In this document: in pieces, positions 16,754 through 27,321 of the stretch
Numbering within the stretch: the first letter of the stretch is position 1
How the letters are laid out: each line of letters opens with the position of its first letter
Assembly: GCA_030019255.1 (NCBI GenBank)
Contig: JASEFK010000005.1
Location: 140,330-204,329, forward strand
Origin: Actinomycetota bacterium
Lineage (GTDB): Bacteria > Actinomycetota > Geothermincolia > Geothermincolales > RBG-13-55-18
Reading direction: 5' to 3'
DNA: 64,000 nucleotides
The notes under the pieces: generated by a model
Told to the model about the DNA's origin: nothing
The model's input: the letters and a program-made list of their open reading frames with translations, nothing else
Databases searched by the model: none
Made by a program: the position numbers and the translations under genes

Positions 16754-18565
16754 GTGGGGTTCGGGCACAAGAGAGAACTTCTTTCGGGAAACGAGGCCGT
16801 GGCCCGGGGGGCTTACGCCGCCGGGGTCCGCGTGGCCTGCGCCTACCCCGGGACGCCCAGCACGGAGATCCTGGAGGAGTTGTCCCGCTTTCCGGAGGTC
16901 TACTGCGAGTGGTCCCCGAACGAGAAGGTGGCCCTGGAGGTGGGCATCGGCGCCTGCCTGGGCGGCGCGCGCACCCTGGTGGCCATGAAACACGTGGGCC
17001 TCAACGTGGCTGCCGACCCCTGGATGACCCTGCCCTACATCGGGGTCAATGCCGGGCTGGTGCTGGTGGTGGCCGACGACCCGGGAATGCATTCCTCCCA
17101 GAACGAGCAGGACAGCCGCTACTATGCCCGCATGGCGGGGGTCCCGCTCCTCGAGCCCTCGGACAGCATGGAGGCCTACCACATGGTGGGAGCGGCCTTC
17201 GAGCTCTCGGAGCGCCACGACACGCCGGTCCTTTTACGCCTGGAGACCCGCGTCAGCCACTCGCGGACGGTGGTGGAATACGACGGGGAGAGGCTGGAGG
17301 TGGACCTGCCCTACCGAAAGGACGCTGCCAAGAGAGTGATGATACCCGGCCACGCCCGCCTGCGACACCCGGTGCTCCTGCGCCGCCTGGAGGAGCTGGC
17401 GAGGGAAGCGGAAACCTTCCCCTTCAACCGGGTGGAGATGCGGTCCGACCGGGTGGGAATAGTTACCTCGGGCGTGTGCTACCAGTACGTCCGGGAGGCC
17501 TTCCCCGAGGCCTCCGTGCTCAAGCTGGGGTTCGTCTACCCTCTGCCGGAGAGGACGGTGCGCGACTTCGCCTCCCATTTCCGCCGCCTTTACGTGGTAG
17601 AGGAGCTGGAGCCCTTCCTGGAGGACTCCCTCAAGGCCATGGGCCTGGACGTGATGGGCAAGGCCAGGATTCCCCGGGAGGGCGAACTGGATCCTGACCG
17701 GGTGGGGAGAAGCCTGGCCGAGATCATAGAGGTGGACACGGGCCTCAAGGACGGGGGTTGGGACCGCGCGGAGCTGATCTCCGCGCCTCTTCCCTCCGGG
17801 CTTCCCGCGCGACCACCGGTGATGTGCCCCGGTTGCCCTCACCGCGGTCTCTTCTACGTCCTCTCCCGCCTGAAGCTGGTGGTCTCCAGCGACATAGGCT
17901 GTTACACCCTGAGCGTGCTTCCTCCCATCGAGGGCATTGACTGCCAGGTGTGCATGGGCGCCGGGGTGGGCATGGCCCTGGGACTGGAGAAAGCTTTCGC
18001 CGGGAGCCGGGTCAACGCGGATTTACGTGGCAAGGTGGTGGGTGCCCTGGGCGATTCCACCTTCATTCACGGGGGCATCACCGGCCTCATCGACATGGTC
18101 TACAACCGCACCCCGTGCACCATAATCATCCTGGACAACCGGACCACGGCCATGACCGGTTTCCAGGATCACCCAGGCACGGGCAGGACCCTCATGGGGG
18201 AACGGACCCACGCCTTGGACCTGGAGGCCCTCTGCCACGCGGTGGGAGTGGACTCGGTGCGCGTGGTGGACCCCTGGGACCTGGAGGTCACGGAAAAGAC
18301 CCTGCGCGAGGAGGTGGGCTCCGGACGCACCTCGGTGATCATCTCCCGCCGCGCCTGCACCCTAATGGACCGCTCCCCGCACGCCGTTTTCAGGGTGGTG
18401 GACGAGGAATGCACCGGCTGCCGCCGCTGCCTCCGGCTGGGATGCCCGGCCCTGGTAATGCGGGGGGACAAGGCCTGGGTGGAAGAGGGCCTTTGCGCCG
18501 GCTGCTCCATGTGCGCGCAGCTTTGCCGCCCCGGGGCCCTGCGGGAGGTGAAGGGCGGTGACTGA
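16754..18565 (+). CDS. iorA: indolepyruvate:ferredoxin oxidoreductase, alpha subunit
   Basis: A 603-residue TPP-dependent enzyme converting aryl 2-oxo acids (from Trp, Phe, Tyr) and CoA into aryl-acetyl-CoA, CO2 and reduced ferredoxin. It has an N-terminal pyrimidine-binding domain (SGNEAVARGAYAAGVRVACA), a central CPGCPHRG motif and a TPP-binding domain with GDSTFIHGG and NRTTAMTGFQDHP. Two C-terminal [4Fe-4S] clusters follow: C553, C556, C559, C564 (with the x4 spacing before the last Cys) and CAGCSMCAQLC. GTG start with GAAGGAGG five bases upstream. The iorB gene overlaps by 8 bases. Confidence 0.95.
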   Translation: MGFGHKRELLSGNEAVARGAYAAGVRVACAYPGTPSTEILEELSRFPEVYCEWSPNEKVALEVGIGACLGGARTLVAMKHVGLNVAADPWMTLPYIGVNAGLVLVVADDPGMHSSQNEQDSRYYARMAGVPLLEPSDSMEAYHMVGAAFELSERHDTPVLLRLETRVSHSRTVVEYDGERLEVDLPYRKDAAKRVMIPGHARLRHPVLLRRLEELAREAETFPFNRVEMRSDRVGIVTSGVCYQYVREAFPEASVLKLGFVYPLPERTVRDFASHFRRLYVVEELEPFLEDSLKAMGLDVMGKARIPREGELDPDRVGRSLAEIIEVDTGLKDGGWDRAELISAPLPSGLPARPPVMCPGCPHRGLFYVLSRLKLVVSSDIGCYTLSVLPPIEGIDCQVCMGAGVGMALGLEKAFAGSRVNADLRGKVVGALGDSTFIHGGITGLIDMVYNRTPCTIIILDNRTTAMTGFQDHPGTGRTLMGERTHALDLEALCHAVGVDSVRVVDPWDLEVTEKTLREEVGSGRTSVIISRRACTLMDRSPHAVFRVVDEECTGCRRCLRLGCPALVMRGDKAWVEEGLCAGCSMCAQLCRPGALREVKGGD

Positions 18566-19145
18566 CGTGGTACTGGCCGGGGTGGGGGGCCAGGGAAACG
18601 TGCTCTCAGCGCGCATTCTGGCCGAGACGGCCATGCGCGCGGGATACCGGGTGAAGACCTCCGAGGTGCACGGGATGGCCCAGAGGGGCGGAAGCGTCAT
18701 CTGCATGGTGCGCTGGGGGGAAAAGGTATATTCCCCCCTCATCCCCAGGGGCCGGGCGGATTTCCTGCTGGCCTTCGAGCTCCTCGAGGGGCTGCGCTTC
18801 CTCGAGTACCTGCGTCCTGAGGGGACGGCGGTGGTCAACGATTACCGCCTCGACCCCCTTCCCGTGTTGAGGGGAGATGCCACGTATCCCGACGAGGCCC
18901 TGGACCTCATCCGGGAGGCGGCCGGAAAGTGCCTGGTGCTGCGGGCTCGCGACCTGGCCGTGGAGGCGGGAAGCGCCCGGGCGGTGGGCGCGGTGATGCT
19001 GGGGGCGCTCTCCACGTTCCTTGAGTTTCCGGTGCGGGCCTGGGAGCATTCCCTGAGGGAAAGGGTCCCCCCCAAGGCCCTGGAGGTTAACCTGCGGGCT
19101 TTCGACCTGGGAAGGAGGGTGGCCGAGGGAAGGTCCTGGAAATGA
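18558..19145 (+). CDS. iorB: indolepyruvate:ferredoxin oxidoreductase, beta subunit
   Basis: A 195-residue gamma-type subunit of the 2-oxoacid:ferredoxin oxidoreductase family, with the N-terminal GVGGQGNVLSARILAE motif and SEVHGMAQRGGSV. It completes the IorAB heterodimer. Its GTG start lies inside the end of iorA, so translation is coupled. The downstream glucosylglycerate genes continue in the same direction without an evident terminator. Confidence 0.94.
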   Translation: MTDVVLAGVGGQGNVLSARILAETAMRAGYRVKTSEVHGMAQRGGSVICMVRWGEKVYSPLIPRGRADFLLAFELLEGLRFLEYLRPEGTAVVNDYRLDPLPVLRGDATYPDEALDLIREAAGKCLVLRARDLAVEAGSARAVGAVMLGALSTFLEFPVRAWEHSLRERVPPKALEVNLRAFDLGRRVAEGRSWK

Positions 19146-19274
19146 GGTGGCCGGCGGTGGGAGGCGGGCGGGAGTTGGGCAAGGGAAGCCGCAGGAGTAG
19201 GAGGGTCATGATCGAGGATGGCGGCAGGCCCACTCGCCCGGAGGCCTCCCGCGAGGACGGAAGGGAGTAGGGGC

Positions 19275-20258
19275 ATGGGAAGGAGGCTGGAGACCTGCGC
19301 CTGGTCGGAGGGGAACACCTTCCACCACTGCCAGTTCGAGGACCTGGACAGGCTCGTGGAATTCAAGCGCCGGGCGGGGAAGACGGTAAGCGTGTGCCTG
19401 CCCAGCCTGAACGAGGCCTCCACCATCGGGCCCATACTGGAGACCATCGTGGAGGAGCTCATGACCCGCGTCCCGCTGGTGGACCAGCTCTGCGTGGTGG
19501 ACGGAGGAAGCAGGGACGGCACCCCGGAGCTGGCCCGGGAGGCGGGGGCGGAGGTCTATCGGCAGGAAGAGATACTCCCCGGCATGTACGCCCCCCAGGG
19601 GAAGGGAGATGCCCTCTGGAGAAGCCTGTACTGTATGCGGGGGGACATCATCATCTGGATGGACTCCGACATACGCAACTTTCATCCCCGCTTCGTCTAC
19701 GGCATCCTTGGACCCCTGCTGACCAGGCCGGACATACGTTTTGTCAAGGGGTTCTACCAGCGGCCCTTCCGGGCGGAGCACCGGCTGTTGCCCACCGGCG
19801 GAGGGAGGGTGACCGAGCTGGTGGCCCGCCCGCTCCTGAGCCTCTTCTACCCGGAGCTCACCGCCCTTATCCAACCCCTTTCCGGTGAATACGGAGGAGA
19901 CAGGTCCCTCCTGGAGAGCATCCCCTTCTTCTCCGGTTACGGGGTGGAGATAGGCATGCTCATCGACATCTATTCCCGCTACGGCATGGAGGTCATCGGG
20001 CAGGTGGACCTGGAGGAGAGACATCACCGCAACCAGACCCTCCCCGCCCTGGGGAGGATGGCCTTCCAGGTCATGCAGGCGGTTCTGGTGCGCCTCCAGG
20101 AGGAGGGGAGGCTCTCCTTTTCGGAGGGTTTCCGCGCGGAGATCACCCAGGTGGATTACCGGGACGGCGAATACATTCTGGACACCAGGCGGCTGCCGGT
20201 GGAGGAGAGGCCCCCCATCTCCCAGCTCCAGGAATACCGGGCCCTGTTCGGAGGTTGA
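19275..20258 (+). CDS. gpgS: glucosyl-3-phosphoglycerate synthase
   Basis: A 327-residue GT-A glycosyltransferase (family GT81) making glucosyl-3-phosphoglycerate from NDP-glucose and 3-phosphoglycerate. It has the N-terminal VCLPSLNEASTIG substrate loop, VDGGSRDGT, the metal-binding WMDSDIRNFHP (DxD) and the acceptor region GYGVEIGMLIDIYSRYG, all typical of GpgS. ATG 19275 has GGAAGGGAG close upstream; an in-frame ATG 57 bases earlier has no site. The product is the precursor of glucosylglycerate, a compatible solute and the primer of actinobacterial methylglucose lipopolysaccharides. The phosphatase for the next step is directly downstream. Confidence 0.92.
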   Translation: MGRRLETCAWSEGNTFHHCQFEDLDRLVEFKRRAGKTVSVCLPSLNEASTIGPILETIVEELMTRVPLVDQLCVVDGGSRDGTPELAREAGAEVYRQEEILPGMYAPQGKGDALWRSLYCMRGDIIIWMDSDIRNFHPRFVYGILGPLLTRPDIRFVKGFYQRPFRAEHRLLPTGGGRVTELVARPLLSLFYPELTALIQPLSGEYGGDRSLLESIPFFSGYGVEIGMLIDIYSRYGMEVIGQVDLEERHHRNQTLPALGRMAFQVMQAVLVRLQEEGRLSFSEGFRAEITQVDYRDGEYILDTRRLPVEERPPISQLQEYRALFGG

Positions 20259-20264
20259 GGGCAG

Positions 20265-21176
20265 GTGGAGGAAGGCGGAACCCGGGGAGAAGGCTTCCTG
20301 GAGCGCGCCCTCAGGGAGTACGGGCCGGAGGCGCGGTGGCCGGCCATCAAGGAAAAGCTGGGGCGGATACGGGTGGTTTACACCGACCTGGACGGGACCA
20401 TGATGGGGCCGGGAGGGTGTTTCTTCCGAAACCTGGAGGGCGAGTACACCCTGCGGCCGGCGCGGGCCCTTGTGGAGGCCCTGCGCAGGGGAGTGGACGT
20501 GGTCCCGGTTTCCGGGAGAAGCGCCCGCCAGCTGCGGGAGGACGCTCGCCTTCTGGGTCTCCGTAACTATATCGCCGAGCTGGGGGTGGAGCTGGTATAC
20601 GACCTTGGCGAGGAGGTGGTCTTGAATACGGGCGGCCTGGTGGGGAAATGCGGGGACCTCTACCGAGCCATCATGGAGAGCGGGGCCGTGGATTTCCTCC
20701 TCCACGCCCACCCGGGAAGGTTAGAGTTTCACACCCCGTGGTCCAGTTACCGGGACTGCACCCCCATCTTCCGCGGCCTGGTGGACCTGGAGGAGGTAAA
20801 CCGCGTCCTGGAGGAGAGGTATCCGGGGCTGGAACTGGTGGACAACGGGGTCATCCCCAGGGCTTATCCCGGCCTGGAGGTGCCCGAGGTGAGGGCCTAT
20901 CACCTGGTACCCAGGGGCGTGAGTAAGGAGAAGGCGGTGGCCGAGGACATGAGGAGGCGCGGGTTCGAGCGCCGGGAGGCCGTCGCCGTGGGGGACTCCG
21001 AGGCCGACCTTGCCCAGAGTGAGGTGGTGGGGGCCTTTTTCCTGGTCCGCAACGGGCTTCTGGGCAATCCCCACCTCGAATCCCGCATCGCCTCCACCCC
21101 CAACGTGGTGGTCACCGAAGGCTTCCTCAACGAAGGCTGGGCCGAGGCTCTGGAGCTGGCTGTACTGAAAGACTGA
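20265..21176 (+). CDS. gpgP: HAD-superfamily phosphatase, probable glucosyl/mannosyl-3-phosphoglycerate phosphatase
   Basis: A 303-residue HAD phosphatase of the Cof/MpgP type. The four motifs are YTDLDGTMMG (nucleophile and acid Asp), VPVSGRSA, a Lys in VSKEKAVAEDM, and GDSEADLAQ. The start is GTG six bases after the gpgS stop, so the two are tightly coupled. Position behind GpgS makes dephosphorylation of glucosyl-3-phosphoglycerate to glucosylglycerate the likely reaction. Known actinobacterial GpgP enzymes belong to a different (phosphoglycerate-mutase-like) fold, and a HAD enzyme matches the mannosyl-type (MpgP) route instead, so the symbol is given by function rather than descent. Confidence 0.75.
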   Translation: MEEGGTRGEGFLERALREYGPEARWPAIKEKLGRIRVVYTDLDGTMMGPGGCFFRNLEGEYTLRPARALVEALRRGVDVVPVSGRSARQLREDARLLGLRNYIAELGVELVYDLGEEVVLNTGGLVGKCGDLYRAIMESGAVDFLLHAHPGRLEFHTPWSSYRDCTPIFRGLVDLEEVNRVLEERYPGLELVDNGVIPRAYPGLEVPEVRAYHLVPRGVSKEKAVAEDMRRRGFERREAVAVGDSEADLAQSEVVGAFFLVRNGLLGNPHLESRIASTPNVVVTEGFLNEGWAEALELAVLKD

Positions 21177-21262
21177 GCGAGCCTTTCCCGTCGCGCTTGG
21201 AATCATCAACCTTTCCCTCCGCGGACTTGACGGTCGGATGCGGAATTCCCCCCCGTTCAATC

Positions 21263-21485
21263 ACCCGCCGCGGTCCGGGTACGCCGTCGGCACCCGAGGG
21301 GCGAGCCGCTCACCACCGCCAGGCGACCGCTGGCCGACTTACATCTTCCGTTCGGAATCGTCGACTGGACGCGGAGCCCCTCCCCGTTTGACAACCCGCC
21401 GCGGTCCGGACCACCCCCTTGGCTCCGCGGGCCGCACCGCTCACCACCGCCAGGCGACCGCTGGCCGACTTACATCTTCCGTTCG
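21263..21485. repeat. imperfect tandem repeat, 131-bp offset
   Basis: Two copies fill most of the 398-bp gap after the phosphatase gene. A 16-base block (21263-21278 and 21394-21409) and a 49-base block (21306-21354 and 21437-21485) are identical between copies; the DNA between them has diverged. Each copy contains the small hairpin GCCAG-N7-CTGGC. The remainder of the gap to 21574 is AT-rich after 21515 and probably carries the promoter of the next gene. I see no gene here. Confidence 0.8.
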
Positions 21486-21574
21486 AGGAAGTACTTTAGG
21501 AGGAAGGGGGAGGAGACGATAAATTAAAAGATTAATAAGAACTCGAGAAGCCACCTATCCCTCCCCGGGGGGAT

Positions 21575-23812
21575 ATGCGGCTCTGGGCGTGCCTTCCAGT
21601 ATGGGAAGAGGCACGACTGCGAGACGGCCATGGGCGCAAAGGCAGGACATCGAGGAGTGCGGCCTTGGATCTGAAGCGCAAGCTCATCCTCTTTGTAAGG
21701 ATCATCCGCATAACCGTTTACCTGTACATCCTCATCCAGCTGTTCATCACCCACCATTACTTCGAGCAGTCCAGGGTTATCCCCGTGGTGGCCGGCTTGG
21801 GGGTTTTTTACGTTATCATCGACCAGATCGTTTTACGCGTCCCCGAGAAGAGATTCCGCTTGGCCTGCCTAAGCCTCCTGCCCATCGAGATGTTCCTCAT
21901 CTCCCTTCTCCTCTATTACACCCGCTCCGCCCCCGTCGTGGAGTTCGATTTCCTGTACGCCCTGCCGGTGGTGAACATTGCCCTGTGGTTCGGCATCCGG
22001 GAGGGCATTGCCTTCGGTCTCCTGGGCAGCCTGCTCTACGTCCTTACCGCAGGCCTGTCCGGGCGCATATCCGGGGCGGAGTCGGTGGTGATGATCCTCA
22101 GCCGCTGCGGCTTCAATCTCCTTAGCGCCTTTATCACGGGCTACATGTCGGAGTTCGCGGAGAGGGAGAGCCGGGAAAAGGCGCGGAGGATGGTGGAACT
22201 CACCGCCCTTTCCGGCTTCGCCACCCTCTTCGACTCCACGCTGAGCGAGGAGAGGGTTTACGAGAACCTCTGCGAGGCCATCTCGCGGAGCATCAACCCG
22301 GACGTGGTGCTGGTCTTCCGGCTGGATCCGGAGGGGGAGCGGTTGAGCGTGGTGGCCTCGGAGGGGGTGAGCTCCGGCGAGGCGGCCATCGTCCTGCCCC
22401 GGGACTACGGGCTGGTGGGAAAGGTGCTGGAGAACCGGAAGCCCATGATGGTCAGGGACACGGACCTGGAATGGGGTTACCGTCAGTTCCTCGAGACCCA
22501 CCGCATACGCTCCGCTCTCTACACCCCCCTGAAGTGGCGAGAAGAAATATACGGGGTGGTCTTCGCCGGCAACCACCTCAAGGACAGCTTCACCGACAAC
22601 GACCTCAACCTGATGTCCGCCCTATCCGTCCAGGCCGCGGTGGCGGTGCACAACGCCCGGCTCTACGCAGACCTTCAGAACCGCATCGGGGAGCTGCACG
22701 CCATCTTCGAGATCGACAAGGCCATCACCTCGGCCATTGACCTGGAGACCGTCCTGCAGCAGATCGTCCAGATGAGCCTGGTCCTCCTCAACGCCAAGAC
22801 CAGCTCCATCATGCTCCTGGACGAGGAGAGCCAGGAGCTGGTCGTCGCCGCCGCCCACGGGTTATCCGATGAGTACCTGAGCAAGGGCCCCATCAAGGTG
22901 GGGGAGAGCGTGGCCGGAAGGGTCATCCAGGAGGGAAGGCCTATCGCGGTACGAGATATAAGAACCGATTCCCTGCACGCCTATCCGGAACACGCCCGTC
23001 GGGAAGGGCTGTGCTCGCTGCTCTCCGTGCCCTTAAGCCTGAAGGACCGGGTCATAGGGGTGCTCAACCTGTATACCGACGAGCCCCGCAATTTCACCCC
23101 CCACGAGATAAACCTCTTCACCAGCCTGGCCAGCCAGGCGGCCATAGCCATCGAGAACGCCCGTCTCTTCGAGAGCCTGGAAGAGATCTACATCGAGGTG
23201 ATAACCGCCCTGGCCAACGCCATCGACGCCCGGGACGCCTATACCCACGGCCATTCCAACCGGGTCATGGAATACTCGGTGGCCCTGGCGGAGGGGATGG
23301 GGCTCTCGCCGGAGGAGGTGGACGTCATCCGGCACGCCTCCATCCTGCACGACGTGGGCAAGATAGGCATCCGGGAGAAGATCCTGAAAAAACCTGGGCT
23401 CCTCACCGAGGAGGAGAGGAGGGAGATGGAATACCACCCCTTCATCGGCACCCGCATCCTGCAGTCGGTGAAACTGCTCGAGCCGGTGATGCCCCTGGTT
23501 TACCATCATCACGAGCGGTATGACGGAACGGGGTATCCCGACGGGCTGAAGGGCGAGGAGATTCCCCTGGGTTCCCGTATCATAGCCGTGGCCGACGCCT
23601 TCGAGTCCATGACTTCCGACCGCCCCTACCGCAAAGCCCTCCCCTTGGAGGAAGCCCTGGCCGAGCTGAGGCGGGGAGCGGGAAGGCAGTTCGATCCCCG
23701 CGTGGTGGAGGTTTTCCTCAGGCTGGTGGAGGAAGGAAGGATCAGCGTCAGGTGGTCGGACGGCCGGGTGATTTCCCTCAGCGAGCACATGGGCAAGGCG
23801 GGCATGAGCTGA
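21575..23812 (+). CDS. membrane sensor with two GAF domains and HD-GYP cyclic-di-GMP phosphodiesterase
   Basis: A protein of up to 745 residues. Five or so membrane segments lie in residues 35-190, followed by two GAF domains (about 205-365 and 385-545) and an HD-GYP domain with H592-D593 in HDVGKIGI and G653-Y-P655. HD-GYP enzymes hydrolyse cyclic di-GMP, so it should couple a membrane or small-molecule signal to lowering of that messenger. TTG 21665, with GAGGAG seven bases upstream, is a credible alternative start and would remove 30 residues of unlikely composition. A further HD-GYP gene is cut by the right edge of the window. Confidence 0.88.
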   Translation: MRLWACLPVWEEARLRDGHGRKGRTSRSAALDLKRKLILFVRIIRITVYLYILIQLFITHHYFEQSRVIPVVAGLGVFYVIIDQIVLRVPEKRFRLACLSLLPIEMFLISLLLYYTRSAPVVEFDFLYALPVVNIALWFGIREGIAFGLLGSLLYVLTAGLSGRISGAESVVMILSRCGFNLLSAFITGYMSEFAERESREKARRMVELTALSGFATLFDSTLSEERVYENLCEAISRSINPDVVLVFRLDPEGERLSVVASEGVSSGEAAIVLPRDYGLVGKVLENRKPMMVRDTDLEWGYRQFLETHRIRSALYTPLKWREEIYGVVFAGNHLKDSFTDNDLNLMSALSVQAAVAVHNARLYADLQNRIGELHAIFEIDKAITSAIDLETVLQQIVQMSLVLLNAKTSSIMLLDEESQELVVAAAHGLSDEYLSKGPIKVGESVAGRVIQEGRPIAVRDIRTDSLHAYPEHARREGLCSLLSVPLSLKDRVIGVLNLYTDEPRNFTPHEINLFTSLASQAAIAIENARLFESLEEIYIEVITALANAIDARDAYTHGHSNRVMEYSVALAEGMGLSPEEVDVIRHASILHDVGKIGIREKILKKPGLLTEEERREMEYHPFIGTRILQSVKLLEPVMPLVYHHHERYDGTGYPDGLKGEEIPLGSRIIAVADAFESMTSDRPYRKALPLEEALAELRRGAGRQFDPRVVEVFLRLVEEGRISVRWSDGRVISLSEHMGKAGMS

Positions 23813-24474
23813 TCTCCCGCTCCCGCCTTCAGCCTTTCCATGCCCCTGAGTATCCCGCTGACAGAAGCTGGCAGTACGAAGAGGCCTCACTCCCTCTTTC
23901 CAATCTTTTCCATGCCCCAGCGCTCTCGTGGTTGTGCTCCAGGTTTACAGGCGTCACCCCTATAGTGACCCCGGCGGGTCCGCCCGGTGCGGGTCGGCAT
24001 GCGAACGCCCGGCGGCGTGCGAACGCGTGTCCCTTACCGGAGGTGCCTTACCTTTATCTCCTTGTGGATCCATGCATCGTTAACCCCTGACGGCCTCCAG
24101 TCACGGCGCGGCAGGTATCTACCATTTCTTTCCATATCCTGCCGGGCTCTGCATGCTTCCCGCCGTCGCGCGGGGGTGGACGTGGACATCCTCCGCGGGT
24201 GCGGCGGGCGGGGCACGTTACGCGCAGGATGGGGCGAGCCCTTGACGGGAAGGCTCGCCCTGAGGGGACGGGTCAAGATTGGTGCGGCGGGGGCCGACTG
24301 TAGATATACGGGAAAGAGATGCGTTCCCTGTGTTGACCGGTGTGCGTAGCGGAAGGATGTTGTCATCGGGCATGGCGGTGAAAGCTCGAAGGGCCGTACG
24401 TGCAGGCCATGGACCTTTCAATTTGGGAAGCGAGAGGTGTGGTTGGGGGGAAATCGGGTTGGCGGGGGGGAACA
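23813..24474. other. long intergenic region with stem-loop
   Basis: 662 bp without a convincing gene: the open frames on both strands are Arg/Pro-rich and lack ribosome sites. Bases 24232-24240 and 24252-24260 form a perfect 9-bp stem (GGGCGAGCC with GGCTCGCCC) around an 11-base loop, not followed by a T-tract, so not a classical terminator. A 23-base stretch at 24368-24390 resembles bases 2196-2218. Near 23999-24033 a short direct repeat (CATGCGAACGCC, CGTGCGAACGCG) occurs. Confidence 0.4.
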
Positions 24475-26265
<1,791 letters not shown>

Positions 26266-27051
26266 GGGACTCATAAGCCTTCTGCGGTTAAACCCTGATA
26301 TTAATGTAGTCGGGGAGGCCTCGGGAGGAGACGAGGCGGTGGCCAAGGCCCGGAACCTCAAGCCCGACGTGGTCCTCATGGACATCAGCATGCCGGGTAT
26401 GAACGGCATCACCGCCACCCGGCTTATAAAGAAAGACCTTCCGGAGACTAAGGTCATCATGCTCACCATGCTGGACCAGGAGGGGTACGTTTACGAGGCA
26501 GTCAAGGCGGGTGCCACCGGCTACCTCCTCAAGAACACCGGCCTGGAGGAGCTCGTGAAGGCCATCAAGGAGGTGTACAAGGGGGGTGCCACCCTGCACC
26601 CCGAGGCCCAGGCCCAGCTGCTCAAGGAATACGTCTACCTGGCCCAGAGCAACCGGGAGACCTACGGGCTGAGCGACAGGGAACTGGAGATTCTGCAGCT
26701 TCTGGGAGACGGGCTCTCCAACAAGGAGATTGCGGAGAAGCTTTTCATCAGCATCCAGACGGTGAAGACTCACATCACCCACATCTTCGAGAAGCTGGGG
26801 GTTAAGGACAGAACTGAGGCGGTGGCCACCGCCCTCCGCCGCGGCCTCATCTCCTAATAACCGTAGCGCCCGCCGTGAACCCTGACCTCCCCCGGGCAAA
26901 GGAGGCGGGACATTTGTCTGGTATTCTTCAGATACCTCGTCATGCCATCGGCGCATCCACCGCCTCTTCGCTCCAGGGCCATTGGTGATGACCTTGCTTC
27001 ACCCACCTTCATCCCCGCTTGATTCTCGTTGCCCTGCTTCGATAGCCGGCG

Positions 27052-27060
27052 TGGTATGAT
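27052..27060 (+). promoter_or_regulatory. extended -10 element of a leaderless gene
   Basis: TGG followed by TATGAT, ending six bases before the ATG of the small Cys protein. Transcription would start at or next to that ATG, and there is no ribosome-binding site between. Confidence 0.45.
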
Positions 27061-27066
27061 TCTTTT

Positions 27067-27210
27067 ATGAGTATCTGGGATAAGATCAAGCGATGGTTGC
27101 TGGGAAAACGCTTCCTTTGCGACACCTGCGCCTACGATTATCCCACCGCCTGCTCGCGTCCGGAGCGTCCCAATGCCACGTCCTGCCCCGATTACCGGAG
27201 GAGGTTCTAG
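27067..27210 (+). CDS. small four-cysteine protein, 47 residues
   Basis: A 47-residue protein beginning MSIWDKIKRWLLGKRF, an amphipathic basic helix, and then carrying C18-x2-C21-x7-C29-x10-C40 followed by PDYRRRF. The four Cys in CxxC...C...C order suggest a small zinc- or iron-binding knuckle. No family name can be given with confidence. The gene is flanked by non-coding DNA, has a well placed extended -10 and no Shine-Dalgarno site, and the whole sequence has a protein-like composition rather than that of a chance frame. After the stop, CGGCCTC and GAGGCCG (27212-27218, 27234-27240) could form a weak stem-loop. Confidence 0.6.
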   Translation: MSIWDKIKRWLLGKRFLCDTCAYDYPTACSRPERPNATSCPDYRRRF

Positions 27211-27321
27211 GCGGCCTCGGGACCGCGGGATAAGAGGCCGTTGAGGTAGTAGTGTATAGCAGGATGGACCTGTGTCCGGACAGGGACGGAAACCAAATCT
27301 GTCTGAGGGGAGTGACACCAT

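Noticed and set aside
23987-24366. Possible genes in the 662-bp gap before the hybrid kinase
   Set aside because: Frames on both strands are Arg/Pro-rich, without ribosome sites or homology I can recognise.
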